Assembly (NCBI GenBank): GCA_028752905.1 | Contig: JAQNBH010000002.1 | Span: 23,137,059 to 23,201,058 of the forward strand | Length of the DNA stretch: 64,000 nucleotides | Reading direction: 5' to 3' | Source: Cladorhizidae sp. MBARI D1340-BT2 | Taxonomy: Eukaryota; Porifera; Demospongiae; Poecilosclerida; Cladorhizidae | Shown here: piece after piece, positions 53,408-64,000 of the stretch | Numbering within the stretch: the first letter of the stretch is position 1 | Layout: each line of letters starts with the position of its first letter | Notes under the pieces: generated by a model | The model's input: the letters and a program-made list of their open reading frames with translations, nothing else | What the model was told of the DNA's origin: nothing | The model's database searches: none | Made by a program: the position numbers and the translations under genes

Positions 53408-54719
53408 ATAGAGAACACATAATGAAACCTATCATTCGAATCATATCAAGTCCATTACAGTAAAGTGTGCAGAATATTATGGATGTTTGATATCAACAGA
53501 GAGCACAGAGAGAGACCTATCTTAATAGCTATATATCAAGTTTATTCAGTGAAGTGTGGAGAATCTATTTAGCATCAAGAGAGAGCAGAGAGAAACCTAT
53601 CTTGTGATTCTATCAAGTCCATTACTGTGAAGTATGCGGAATATACGGATGTTTGGTATCAAGAGAGAGAACAGAGAGAGGCCTACCTTTAGAGCTATAT
53701 ATCAAGTCTATTCAGTGAAGTGTGGAGAATCTATGAAGCTAACATGTTTAGCTCAAGATAGAGAACACTGAGAGATACCTATCTTGCAAGTCCATTACAG
53801 TTAAGTGTGCAGAATATATGGATGTTTGGTATCAAGAGAGAGCACTTGGAGAGTCCTATCTTAATAGCTGTATAACAAGTCTATTCAGTGAAGTGTGGAT
53901 AATCTACGAAGCTAACATGTTTAGCATCAAGTAAGAGTACAATTCATAACTGCCCTAATTAACAAGACCAAAGTCCCAGATTTTGTCAACTGATAGAGAA
54001 GGCCCTTATCTGCAACATGTGAACAGATTATCAATAAATGTAGTGGTTTTTCACTGGCAGGCCACCGCTTTGGCAACTGGAAAACGCCAGGAAAAATCAC
54101 AAACCTTACCACTTCAAATCACCATAACTTGCTAATACTTAGAGTACTCAAAATTTTGGCACGTACAAAAGACAGATAATTAGAAGGGCTATTCGGTGAT
54201 ATAAAAATTATCTTTTTTGGGTAAAGTGTAGAAAAGTTATGAGCTTCACGGCAAAAAAACAAGATTTTCGGGGGGAAAATGAGAAACATATAGACCAAAT
54301 TAGGGCAAATATCAAGAACATGTTTAGCATCAAGTAAGAGTACAATTCATAACTGCCCTAATTAACAAGACCAAAGTCCCAGATTTTGTCAACTGATAGA
54401 GAAGGCCCTTATCTGCAACATGTGAACAGATTATCAATAAATGTAGTGGTTTTTCACTGGCAGGCCACCGCTTTGGCAACTGGAAAACGCCAGGAAAAAT
54501 CACAAACCTTACCACTTTAAATCACCATAACTTGCTAATACTTAGAGTACTCAAAATTTTGGCACGTACAAAAGACAGATAATTAGAAGAGCTATCCGGT
54601 GATATAAAAATTATCTTTTTGGGGTAAAGTGTAGAAAAGTTATGAGCTTCACGGCAAAAAAACAAGATTTTCGGGGGGAAAATGAGAAACATATAGACCA
54701 AATTAGGGCAAATATCAAG
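53408..54719 (+). repeat. HOR unit 31: B + 2 A
   Basis: B is 53408-53913 (type II, CAGTTAAG). A starts are 53914 and 54317. The second A combines ATCACAAACC with terminal marks (ACTTTAAATC, AGAGCTATCC), an uncommon mosaic. Confidence 0.95.
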
Positions 54720-56031
54720 ATAGAGAACACATAATGAAACCTATCATTCGAATCATATCAAGTCCATTACAGTAAAGTGTGCAGAATATTATGGATGTTT
54801 GATATCAACAGAGAGCACAGAGAGAGACCTATCTTAATAGCTATATATCAAGTTTATTCAGTGAAGTGTGGAGAATCTATTTAGCATCAAGAGAGAGCAG
54901 AGAGAAACCTATCTTGTGATTCTATCAAGTCCATTACTGTGAAGTATGCGGAATATACGGATGTTTGGTATCAAGAGAGAGAACAGAGAGAGGCCTACCT
55001 TTAGAGCTATATATCAAGTCTATTCAGTGAAGTGTGGAGAATCTATGAAGCTAACATGTTTAGCTCAAGATAGAGAACACTGAGAGATACCTATCTTGCA
55101 AGTCCATTACAGTGAAGTGTGCAGAATATATGGATGTTTGGTATCAAGAGAGAGCACTTGGAGAGTCCTATCTTAATAGCTGTATAACAAGTCTATTCAG
55201 TGAAGTGTGGATAATCTACGAAGCTAACATGTTTAGCATCAAGTAAGAGTACAATTCATAACTGCCCTAATTAACAAGACCAAAGTCCCAGATTTTGTCA
55301 ACTGATAGAGAAGGCCCTTATCTGCAACATGTGAACAGATTATCAATAAATGTAGTGGTTTTTCACTGGCAGGCCACCGCTTTGGCAACTGGAAAACGCC
55401 AGGAAAAATCACAAACCTTACCACTTCAAATCACCATAACTTGCTAATACTTAGAGTACTCAAAATTTTGGCACGTACAAAAGACAGATAATTAGAAGGG
55501 CTATTCGGTGATATAAAAATTATCTTTTTTGGGTAAAGTGTAGAAAAGTTATGAGCTTCACGGCAAAAAAACAAGATTTTCGGGGGGAAAATGAGAAACA
55601 TATAGACCAAATTAGGGCAAATATCAAGAACATGTTTAGCATCAAGTAAGAGTACAATTCATAACTGCCCTAATTAACAAGACCAAAGTCCCAGATTTTG
55701 TCAACTGATAGAGAAGGCCCTTATCTGCAACATGTGAACAGATTATCAATAAATGTAGTGGTTTTTCACTGGCAGGCCACCGCTTTGGCAACTGGAAAAC
55801 GCCAGGAAAAATCCCAAACCTTACCACTTTAAATCACAATAACTTGCTAATACTTAGAGTACTCAAAATTTTGGCACGTACAAAAGACAGATAATTAGAA
55901 GAGCTATCCGGTGATATAAAAATTATCTTTTTTGGGTAAAGTGTAGAAAAGTTATGAGCTTCACGGCAAAAAAACAAGATTTTCGGGGGGAAAATGAGAA
56001 ACATATAGACCAAATTAGGGCAAATATCAAG
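54720..56031 (+). repeat. HOR unit 32: B + 2 A
   Basis: B is 54720-55225 (type II). A starts are 55226 and 55629. The second A has the private TTAAATCACAATAAC, shared only with the monomer at 59968. Confidence 0.95.
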
Positions 56032-57746
56032 ATAGAGAACACATAATGAAACCTATCATTCGAATCATATCAAGTCCATTACAGTAAAGTGTGCAGAATA
56101 TTATGGATGTTTGATATCAACAGAGAGCACAGAGAGAGACCTATCTTAATAGCTATATATCAAGTTTATTCAGTGAAGTGTGGAGAATCTATTTAGCATC
56201 AAGAGAGAGCAGAGATAAACCTATCTTGTGATTCTATCAAGTCCATTACTGTGAAGTATGTGGAATATACAGATGTTTGGTATCAAGAGAGAGAACAGAG
56301 AGAGGCCTACCTTAAGAGCTATATATCAAGTCTATTCAGTGAAGTGTGGAGAATCTATGAAGCTAATATGTTTAGCTCAAGATAGAGAACACTGAGAGAT
56401 ACCTATCTTGCAAGTCCATTACAGTGAAGTGTGCAGAATATATGGATGTTTGATATCAAGAGAGAGCACTTGGAGAGTCCTATCTTAATAGCTGTATAAC
56501 AATTCTATTCAGTGAAGTGTGGATAATCTACGAAGCTAACATGTTTAGCATCAAGTAAGAGTACAATTCATAACTGCCCTAATTAACAAGACCAAAGTCC
56601 CAGATTTTGTCAACTGATAGAGAAGGCCCTTATCTGCAACATGTGAACAGATTATCAATAAATGTAGTGGTTTTTCACTGGCAGGCCACCGCTTTGGCAA
56701 CTGGAAAACGCCAGGAAAAATCCCAAACCTTACCACTTCAAATCACCATAACTTGCTAATACTTAGAGTACTCAAAATTTTGGCACGTACAAAAGACAGA
56801 TAATTAGAAGGGCTATTCGGTGATATAAAAATTATCTTTTTTGGTTAAAGTGTAGAATAGTTATGAGCTTCACGGCAAAAAAACAAGATTTTCGGGGGGG
56901 AAATGAGAAACATATAGACCAAATTAGGGCAAATATCAAGAACATGTTTAGCATCAAGTAAGAGTACAATTCATAACTGCCCTAATTAACAAGACCAAAG
57001 TCCCAGATTTTGTCAACTGATAGAGAAGGCCCTTATCTGCAACATGTGAACAGATTATCAATAAATGTAGTGGTTTTTCACTGGCAGGCCACCGCTTTGG
57101 CAACTGGAAAACGCCAGGAAAAATCACAAACCTTACCACTTCAAATCATCATAACTTCCTAATACTTAGAGTACTCAAAACTTTGGCACGTACAAAAGAC
57201 AGATAATTAGAAGGGCCATCCGGTGATATAAAAATTATCTTTTTGGGGTAAAGTGTAGAATAGTTATGAGCTTCACGGCAAAAAAACAAGATTTTCGGGG
57301 GGGAAATGAGAAACATGTAGACCAAATTAGGGCAAATATCAAGAACATGTTTAGCATCAAGTAAGAGTACAATTCATAACTGCCCTAATTAACAAGACCA
57401 AAGTCCCAGATTTTGTCAACTGATAGAGAAGGCCCTTATCTGCAACATGTGAACAGATTATCAATAAATGTAGTGGTTTTTCACTGGCAGGCCACCGCTT
57501 TGGCAACTGGAAAACGCCAGGAAAAATCCCAAACCTTACCACTTCAAATTACCATAACTTGCTAATACTTAGAGTACTCAAAATGTTGGCACGTATAAAA
57601 GACAGATAATTAGAAGAGCTATCCGGTGATATAAAAATTATCTTTTTTGGGTAAAGTGTAGAAAAGTTATGAGCTTCACGGCAAAAAAACAAGATTTTCG
57701 GGGGGGAAATGAGAAACATATAGACCAAATTAGGGCAAATATCAAG
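56032..57746 (+). repeat. HOR unit 33: B + 3 A
   Basis: B is 56032-56537 (type I) with CTTAAGAGC, GCTAATATG and ACAATTCTATTC. A starts are 56538 (TTGGTTAAAG), 56941 (GGCCATCC, ACATGTAGACC) and 57344 (CACGTATAAAAG). GCTAATATG, ACAATTCTATTC and CACGTATAAAAG recur in unit 36. Confidence 0.95.
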
Positions 57747-58655
57747 ATAGAGAACACATAATGAAACCTATCATTCGAATCATATCAAGTCCATTACAGT
57801 AAAGTGTGCAGAATATTATGGATGTTTGATATCAACAGAGAGCACAGAGAGAGACCTATCTTAATAGCTATATATCAAGTTTATTCAGTGAAGTGTGGAG
57901 AATCTATTTAGCATCAAGAGAGAGCAGAGATAAACCTATCTTGTGATTCTATCAAGTCCATTACTGTGAAGTATGTGGAATATACAGATGTTTGGTATCA
58001 AGAGAGAGAACAGAGAGAGGCCTACCTTTAGAGCTATATATCAAGTCTATTCAGTGAAGTGTGGAGAATCTATGAAGCTAACATGTTTAGCTCAAGATAG
58101 AGAACACTGAGAGATACCTATCTTGCAAGTCCATTACAGTGAAGTGTGCAGAATATATGGATGTTTGATATCAAGAGAGAGCACTTGGAGAGTCCTATCT
58201 TAATAGCTGTATAACAAGTCTATTCAGTGAAGTGTGGATAATCTACGAAGCTAACATGTTTAGCATCAAGTAAGAGTACAATTCATAACTGCCCTAATTA
58301 ACAAGACCAAAGTCCCAGATTTTGTCAACTGATAGAGAAGGCCCTTATCTGCAACATGTGAACAGATTATCAATAAATGTAGTGGTTTTTCACTGGCAGG
58401 CCACCGCTTTGGCAACTGGAAAACGCCAGGAAAAATCCCAAACCTTACCACTTCAAATCACCATAACTTGCTAATACTTAGAGTACTCAAAATTTTGGCA
58501 CGTACAAAAGACAGATAATTAGAAGGGCTATTCGGTGATATAAAAATTATCTTTTTTGGATAATGTGTAGAAAAGTTATGAGCTTCACGGCAAAAAAACA
58601 AGATTTTCGGGGGGGAAATGAGAAACATATAGACCAAATTAGGGCAAATATCAAG
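57747..58655 (+). repeat. HOR unit 34: B + 1 A
   Basis: B is 57747-58252 (type I). The single A at 58253 has first-position marks (AGGGCTATTCGG), not terminal ones, plus TTTTTTGGATAATGTG. It is the third case in which a non-terminal A joins B directly. Confidence 0.95.
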
Positions 58656-60370
58656 ATAGAGAACACATAATGAAACCTATCATTCGAATCATATCAAGTC
58701 CATTACAGTAAAGTGTGCAGAATATTATGGATGTTTGATATCAACAGAGAGCACAGAGAGAGACCTATCTTAATAGCTATATATCAAGTTTATTCAGTGA
58801 AGTGTGGAGAATCTATTTAGCATCAAGAGAGAGCAGAGAGAAACCTATCTTGTGATTCTATCAAGTCCATTACTGTGAAGTATGTGGAATATACGGATGT
58901 TTGGTATCAAGAGAGAGAACAGAGAGAGGCCTACCTTTAGAGCTATATATCAAGTCTATTCAGTGAAGTGTGGAGAATCTATGAAGCTAACATGTTTAGC
59001 TCAAGATAGAGAACACTGAGAGATACCTATCTTGCAAGTCCATTACAGTGAAGTGTGCAGAATATATGGATGTTTGGTATCAAGAGAGAGCACTTGGAGA
59101 GTCCTATCTTAATAGCTGTATAACAAGTCTATTCAGTGAAGTGTGGATAATCTACGAAGCTAACATGTTTAGCATCAAGTAAGAGTACAATTCATAACTG
59201 CCCTAATTAACAAGACCAAAGTCCCAGATTTTGTCAACTGATAGAGAAGGCCCTTATCTGCAACATGTGAACAGATTATCAATAAATGTAGTGGTTTTTC
59301 ACTGGCAGGCCACCGCTTTGGCAACTGGAAAACGCCAGGAAAAATCACAAACCTTACCACTTCAAATCACCATAACTTGCTAATACTTAGAGTACTCAAA
59401 ATTTTGGCACGTACAAAAGACAGATAATTAGAAGGGCTATTCGGTGATATAAAAATTATCTTTTTTGGGTAAAGTGTAGAAAAGTTATGAGCTTCACGGC
59501 AAAAAAACAAGATTTTCGGGGGGAAAATGAGAAACATATAGACCAAATTAGGGCAAATATCAAGAACATGTTTAGCATCAAGTAAGAGTACAATTCATAA
59601 CTGCCCTAATTAACAAGACCAAAGTCCCAGATTTTGTCAACTGATAGAGAAGGCCCTTATCTGCAACATGTGAACAGATTATCAATAAATGTAGTGGTTT
59701 TTCACTGGCAGGCCACCGCTTTGGCAACTGGAAAACGCCAGGAAAAATCACAAACCTTACCACTTCAAATCATCATAACTTCCTAATACTTAGAGTACTC
59801 AAAACTTTGGCACGTACAAAAGACAGATAATTAGAAGGGCTATCCGGTGATATAAAAATTATCTTTTTGGGGTAAAGTGTAGAATAGTTATGAGCTTCAC
59901 GGCAAAAAAACAAGATTTTCGGGGGGGAAATGAGAAACATATAGACCAAATTAGGGCAAATATCAAGAACATGTTTAGCATCAAGTAAGAGTACAATTCA
60001 TAACTGCCCTAATTAACAAGACCAAAGTCCCAGATTTTGTCAACTGATAGAGAAGGCCCTTATCTGCAACATGTGAACAGATTATCAATAAATGTAGTGG
60101 TTTTTCACTGGCAGGCCACCGCTTTGGCAACTGGAAAACGCCAGGAAAAATCCCAAACCTTACCACTTTAAATCACAATAACTTGCTAATACTTAGAGTA
60201 CTCAAAATTTTGGCACGTACAAAAGACAGATAATTAGAAGAGCTATCCGGTGATATAAAAATTATCTTTTTTGGGTAAAGTGTAGAAAAGTTATGAGCTT
60301 CACGGCAAAAAAACAAGATTTTCGGGGGGGAAATGAGAAACATATAGACCAAATTAGGGCAAATATCAAG
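58656..60370 (+). repeat. HOR unit 35: B + 3 A
   Basis: B is 58656-59161 (GTGG/GGTATC mosaic). A starts are 59162, 59565 and 59968. The third has TTAAATCACAATAAC, as at 55629. Confidence 0.95.
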
Positions 60371-62085
60371 ATAGAGAACACATAATGAAACCTATCATTC
60401 GAATCATATCAAGTCCATTACAGTAAAGTGTGCAGAATATTATGGATGTTTGATATCAACAGAGAGCACAGAGAGAGACCTATCTTAATAGCTATATATC
60501 AAGTTTATTCAGTGAAGTGTGGAGAATCTATTTAGCATCAAGAGAGAGCAGAGATAAACCTATCTTGTGATTCTATCAAGTCCATTACTGTGAAGTATGT
60601 GGAATATACAGATGTTTGGTATCAAGAGAGAGAACAGAGAGAGGCCTACCTTTAGAGCTACATATCAAGTCTATTCAGTGAAGTGTGGAGAATCTATGAA
60701 GCTAATATGTTTAGCTCAAGATAGAGAACACTGAGAGATACCTATCTTGCAAGTCCATTACAGTGAAGTGTGCAGAATATATGGATGTTTGATATCAAGA
60801 GAGAGCACTTGGAGAGTCCTATCTTAATAGCTGTATAACAATTCTATTCAGTGAAGTGTGGATAATCTACGAAGCTAACATGTTTAGCATCAAGTAAGAG
60901 TACAATTCATAACTGCCCTAATTAACAAGACCAAAGTCCCAGATTTTGTCAACTGATAGAGAAGGCCCTTATCTGCAACATGTGAACAGATTATCAATAA
61001 ATGTAGTGGTTTTTCACTGGCAGGCCACCGCTTTGGCAACTGGAAAACGCCAGGAAAAATCCCAAACCTTACCACTTCAAATCACCATAACTTGCTAATA
61101 CTTAGAGTACTCAAAATTTTGGCACGTACAAAAGACAGATAATTAGAAGGGCTATTCGGTGATATAAAAATTATCTTTTTTGGGTAAAGTGTAGAATAGT
61201 TATGAGCTTCACGGCAAAAAAACAAGATTTTCGGGGGGGAAATGAGAAACATATAGACCAAATTAGGGCAAATATCAAGAACATGTTTAGCATCAAGTAA
61301 GAGTACAATTCATAACTGCCCTAATTAACAAGACCAAAGTCCCAGATTTTGTCAACTGATAGAGAAGGCCCTTATCTGCAACATGTGAACAGATTATCAA
61401 TAAATGTAGTGGTTTTTCACTGGCAGGCCACCGCTTTGGCAACTGGAAAACGCCAGGAAAAATCACAAACCTTACCACTTCAAATCATCATAACTTCCTA
61501 ATACTTAGAGTACTCAAAACTTTGGCACGTACAAAAGACAGATAATTAGAAGGGCCATCCGGTGATATAAAAATTATCTTTTTGGGGTAAAGTGTAGAAT
61601 AGTTATGAGCTTCACGGCAAAAAAACAAGATTTTCGGGGGGGAAATGAGAAACATGTAGACCAAATTAGGGCAAATATCAAGAACATGTTTAGCATCAAG
61701 TAAGAGTACAATTCATAACTGCCCTAATTAACAAGACCAAAGTCCCAGATTTTGTCAACTGATAGAGAAGGCCCTTATCTGCAACATGTGAACAGATTAT
61801 CAATAAATGTAGTGGTTTTTCACTGGCAGGCCACCGCTTTGGCAACTGGAAAACGCCAGGAAAAATCCCAAACCTTACCACTTCAAATTACCATAACTTG
61901 CTAATACTTAGAGTACTCAAAATGTTGGCACGTATAAAAGACAGATAATTAGAAGAGCTATCCGGTGATATAAAAATTATCTTTTTTGGGTAAAGTGTAG
62001 AAAAGTTATGAGCTTCACGGCAAAAAAACAAGATTTTCGGGGGGAAAATGAGAAACATATAGACCAAATTAGGGCAAATATCAAG
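60371..62085 (+). repeat. HOR unit 36: B + 3 A, copy of unit 33
   Basis: B is 60371-60876 (type I, GCTAATATG, ACAATTCTATTC, and GAGCTACATATC). A starts are 60877, 61280 and 61683 (CACGTATAAAAG). It lies 4339 bp right of unit 33. Confidence 0.95.
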
Positions 62086-64000
62086 ATAGAGAACACATAA
62101 TGAAACCTATCATTCGAATCATATCAAGTCCATTACAGTAAAGTGTGCAGAATATTATGGATGTTTGATATCAACAGAGAGCACAGAGAGAGACCTATCT
62201 TAATAGCTATATATCAAGTTTATTCAGTGAAGTGTGGAGAATCTATTTAGCATCAAGAGAGAGCAGAGATAAACCTATCTTGTGATTCTATCAAGTCCAT
62301 TACTGTGAAGTATGTGGAATATACAGATGTTTGGTATCAAGAGAGAGAACAGAGAGAGGCCTACCTTTAGAGCTATATATCAAGTCTATTCAGTGAAGTG
62401 TGGAGAATCTATGAAGCTAACATGTTTAGCTCAAGATAGAGAACACTGAGAGATACCTATCTTGCAAGTCCATTACAGTGAAGTGTGCAGAATATATGGA
62501 TGTTTGATATCAAGAGAGAGCACTTGGAGAGTCCTATCTTAATAGCTGTATAACAAGTCTATTCAGTGAAGTGTGGATAATCTACGAAGCTAACATGTTT
62601 AGCATCAAGTAAGAGTACAATTCATAACTGCCCTAATTAACAAGACCAAAGTCCCAGATTTTGTCAACTGATAGAGAAGGCCCTTATCTGCAACATGTGA
62701 ACAGATTATCAATAAATGTAGTGGTTTTTCACTGGCAGGCCACCGCTTTGGCAACTGGAAAACGCCAGGAAAAATCCCAAACCTTACCACTTCAAATCAC
62801 CATAACTTGCTAATACTTAGAGTACTCAAAATTTTGGCACGTACAAAAGACAGATAATTAGAAGGGCTATTCGGTGATATAAAAATTATCTTTTTTGGGT
62901 AAAGTGTAGAAAAGTTATGAGCTTCACGGCAAAAAAACAAGATTTTCGGGGGGAAAATGAGAAACATATAGACCAAATTAGGGCAAATATCAAGAACATG
63001 TTTAGCATCAAGTAAGAGTACAATTCATAACTGCCCTAATTAACAAGACCAAAGTCCCAGATTTTGTCAACTGATAGAGAAGGCCCTTATCTGCAACATG
63101 TGAACAGATTATCAATAAATGTAGTGGTTTTTCACTGGCAGGCCACCGCTTTGGCAACTGGAAAACGCCAGGAAAAATCACAAACCTTACCACTTCAAAT
63201 CATCATAACTTCCTAATACTTAGAGTACTCAAAACTTTGGCACGTACAAAAGACAGATAATTAGAAGGGCCATCCGGTGATATAAAAATTATCTTTTTGG
63301 GGTAAAGTGTAGAATAGTTATGAGCTTCACGGCAAAAAAACAAGATTTTCGGGGGGGAAATGAGAAACATGTAGACCAAATTAGGGCAAATATCAAGAAC
63401 ATGTTTAGCATCAAGTAAGAGTACAATTCATAACTGCCCTAATTAACAAGACCAAAGTCCCAGATTTTGTCAACTGATAGAGAAGGCCCTTATCTGCAAC
63501 ATGTGAACAGATTATCAATAAATGTAGTGGTTTTTCACTGGCAGGCCACCGCTTTGGCAACTGGAAAACGCCAGGAAATATCCCAAACCTTACCACTTCA
63601 AATTACCATAACTTGCTAATACTTAGAGTACTCAAAATGTTGGCAAGTACAAAAGACAGATAATTAGAAGAGCTATTCGGTGATATAAAAATTATCTTTT
63701 TTGGGTAAAGTGTAGAAAAGTTATAAGCTTCACGGCAAAAAAACAAGATTTTCGGGGGGAAAATGAGAAACATATAGACCAAATTAGGGCAAATATCAAG
63801 AACATGTTTAGCATCAAGTAAGAGTACAATTCATAACTGCCCTAATTAACAAGACCAAAGTCCCAGATTTTGTCAACTGATAGAGAAGGCCCTTATCTGC
63901 AACATGTGAACAGATTATCAATAAATGTAGTGGTTTTTCACTGGCAGGCCACCGCTTTGGCAACTGGAAAACGTCAGGAAAAATCCCAAACCTTACCACT
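62086..64000 (+). repeat. HOR unit 37: B + at least 4 A, cut by window end
   Basis: B is 62086-62591 (type I). A starts are 62592, 62995, 63398 and 63801; the last is cut after 200 bp. The A at 63398 has GGAAATATCCC, GGCAAGTAC and TTATAAGC like the deleted monomers at 7728 and 19713, but retains the 23 bp they lack. It is followed by A, not B. The partial last A has ACGTCAGG for ACGCCAGG. Confidence 0.95.

Larger units (their letters stand above)
1..64000 (+). repeat. Higher-order satellite DNA array (A 403 bp / B 506 bp), whole window
   Basis: The whole window is head-to-tail tandem repeat in one orientation. It is made of 112 A monomers (about 403 bp) and 37 complete plus one partial B block (506 bp). 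Copies differ by few substitutions and very rare indels. The array continues past both edges. No non-satellite insertion is seen anywhere. Such arrays are typical of eukaryotic heterochromatin, where unequal exchange and gene conversion homogenise copies. The family is not recognised, so the organism and chromosomal position are open. Copy numbers this regular depend on correct assembly of near-identical repeats. Confidence 0.97.

Noticed and set aside
1..64000. CRISPR array
   Set aside because: Direct repeats here are hundreds of bases long, contiguous and without unique spacers, and no cas-like gene is present.

Overview
This window is one uninterrupted block of satellite DNA. I find no protein-coding gene, tRNA, rRNA, CRISPR array or intact transposon in it. 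Repeats run off both edges, so the array is longer than 64 kb. Its size, near-identity and higher-order organisation point to a eukaryotic heterochromatic locus (centromeric, pericentromeric, subtelomeric or knob-like). I do not recognise the satellite family and cannot name the organism. A single plant-type telomere-box motif in one monomer subtype is only a weak hint of a plant.

Two units build everything, always in the same orientation. Unit A is a monomer of about 403 bp (112 copies, the last cut by the window end; normal lengths 402-404 bp, outliers 379, 380, 407 and 408). Unit B is a block of exactly 506 bp (37 complete copies plus a partial copy at 1-376). B is built from six diverged subrepeats of about 79-95 bp, which alternate in type and so form three dimers of roughly 170 bp. 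A consists of a 357-bp core bounded by 10-bp inverted repeats, plus a 46-bp linker that resembles the B subrepeats. This suggests that a small inverted-repeat-bounded element entered an older B-type satellite and was then amplified with a piece of it.

Layout: 1-376 is the end of a B block. 377-6415 is a pure A array of 15 monomers, alternating two subtypes in an 805-bp dimer. From 6416 to the right edge the array is a series of B-A(n) units. Among the 36 complete units n=1 occurs 4 times, n=2 14 times, n=3 14 times, n=4 once and n=5 three times, giving periods close to 909, 1312, 1715, 2119 and 2522 bp. Monomers are phased: the last A before a B nearly always carries its own subtype marks. 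Larger duplications lie on top of this: 1312 bp in tandem at 8107-10730, 4343 bp in tandem at 41695-50380, a copy about 4339 bp away covering 55629-58655 and 59968-62994, and a segment shared at a distance of about 11,985 bp between 7.3-9.2 kb and 19.3-21.2 kb.

Short open frames recur in nearly every monomer only because the DNA is homogenised. The recurrent 61- and 69-codon frames start with GTG, not ATG, and have no protein signature I recognise. The interest here lies in satellite origin and evolution: the probable element-derived core, the invariant 5' half of A against its variable 3' half, the fixed length of B, and the nested duplication history.
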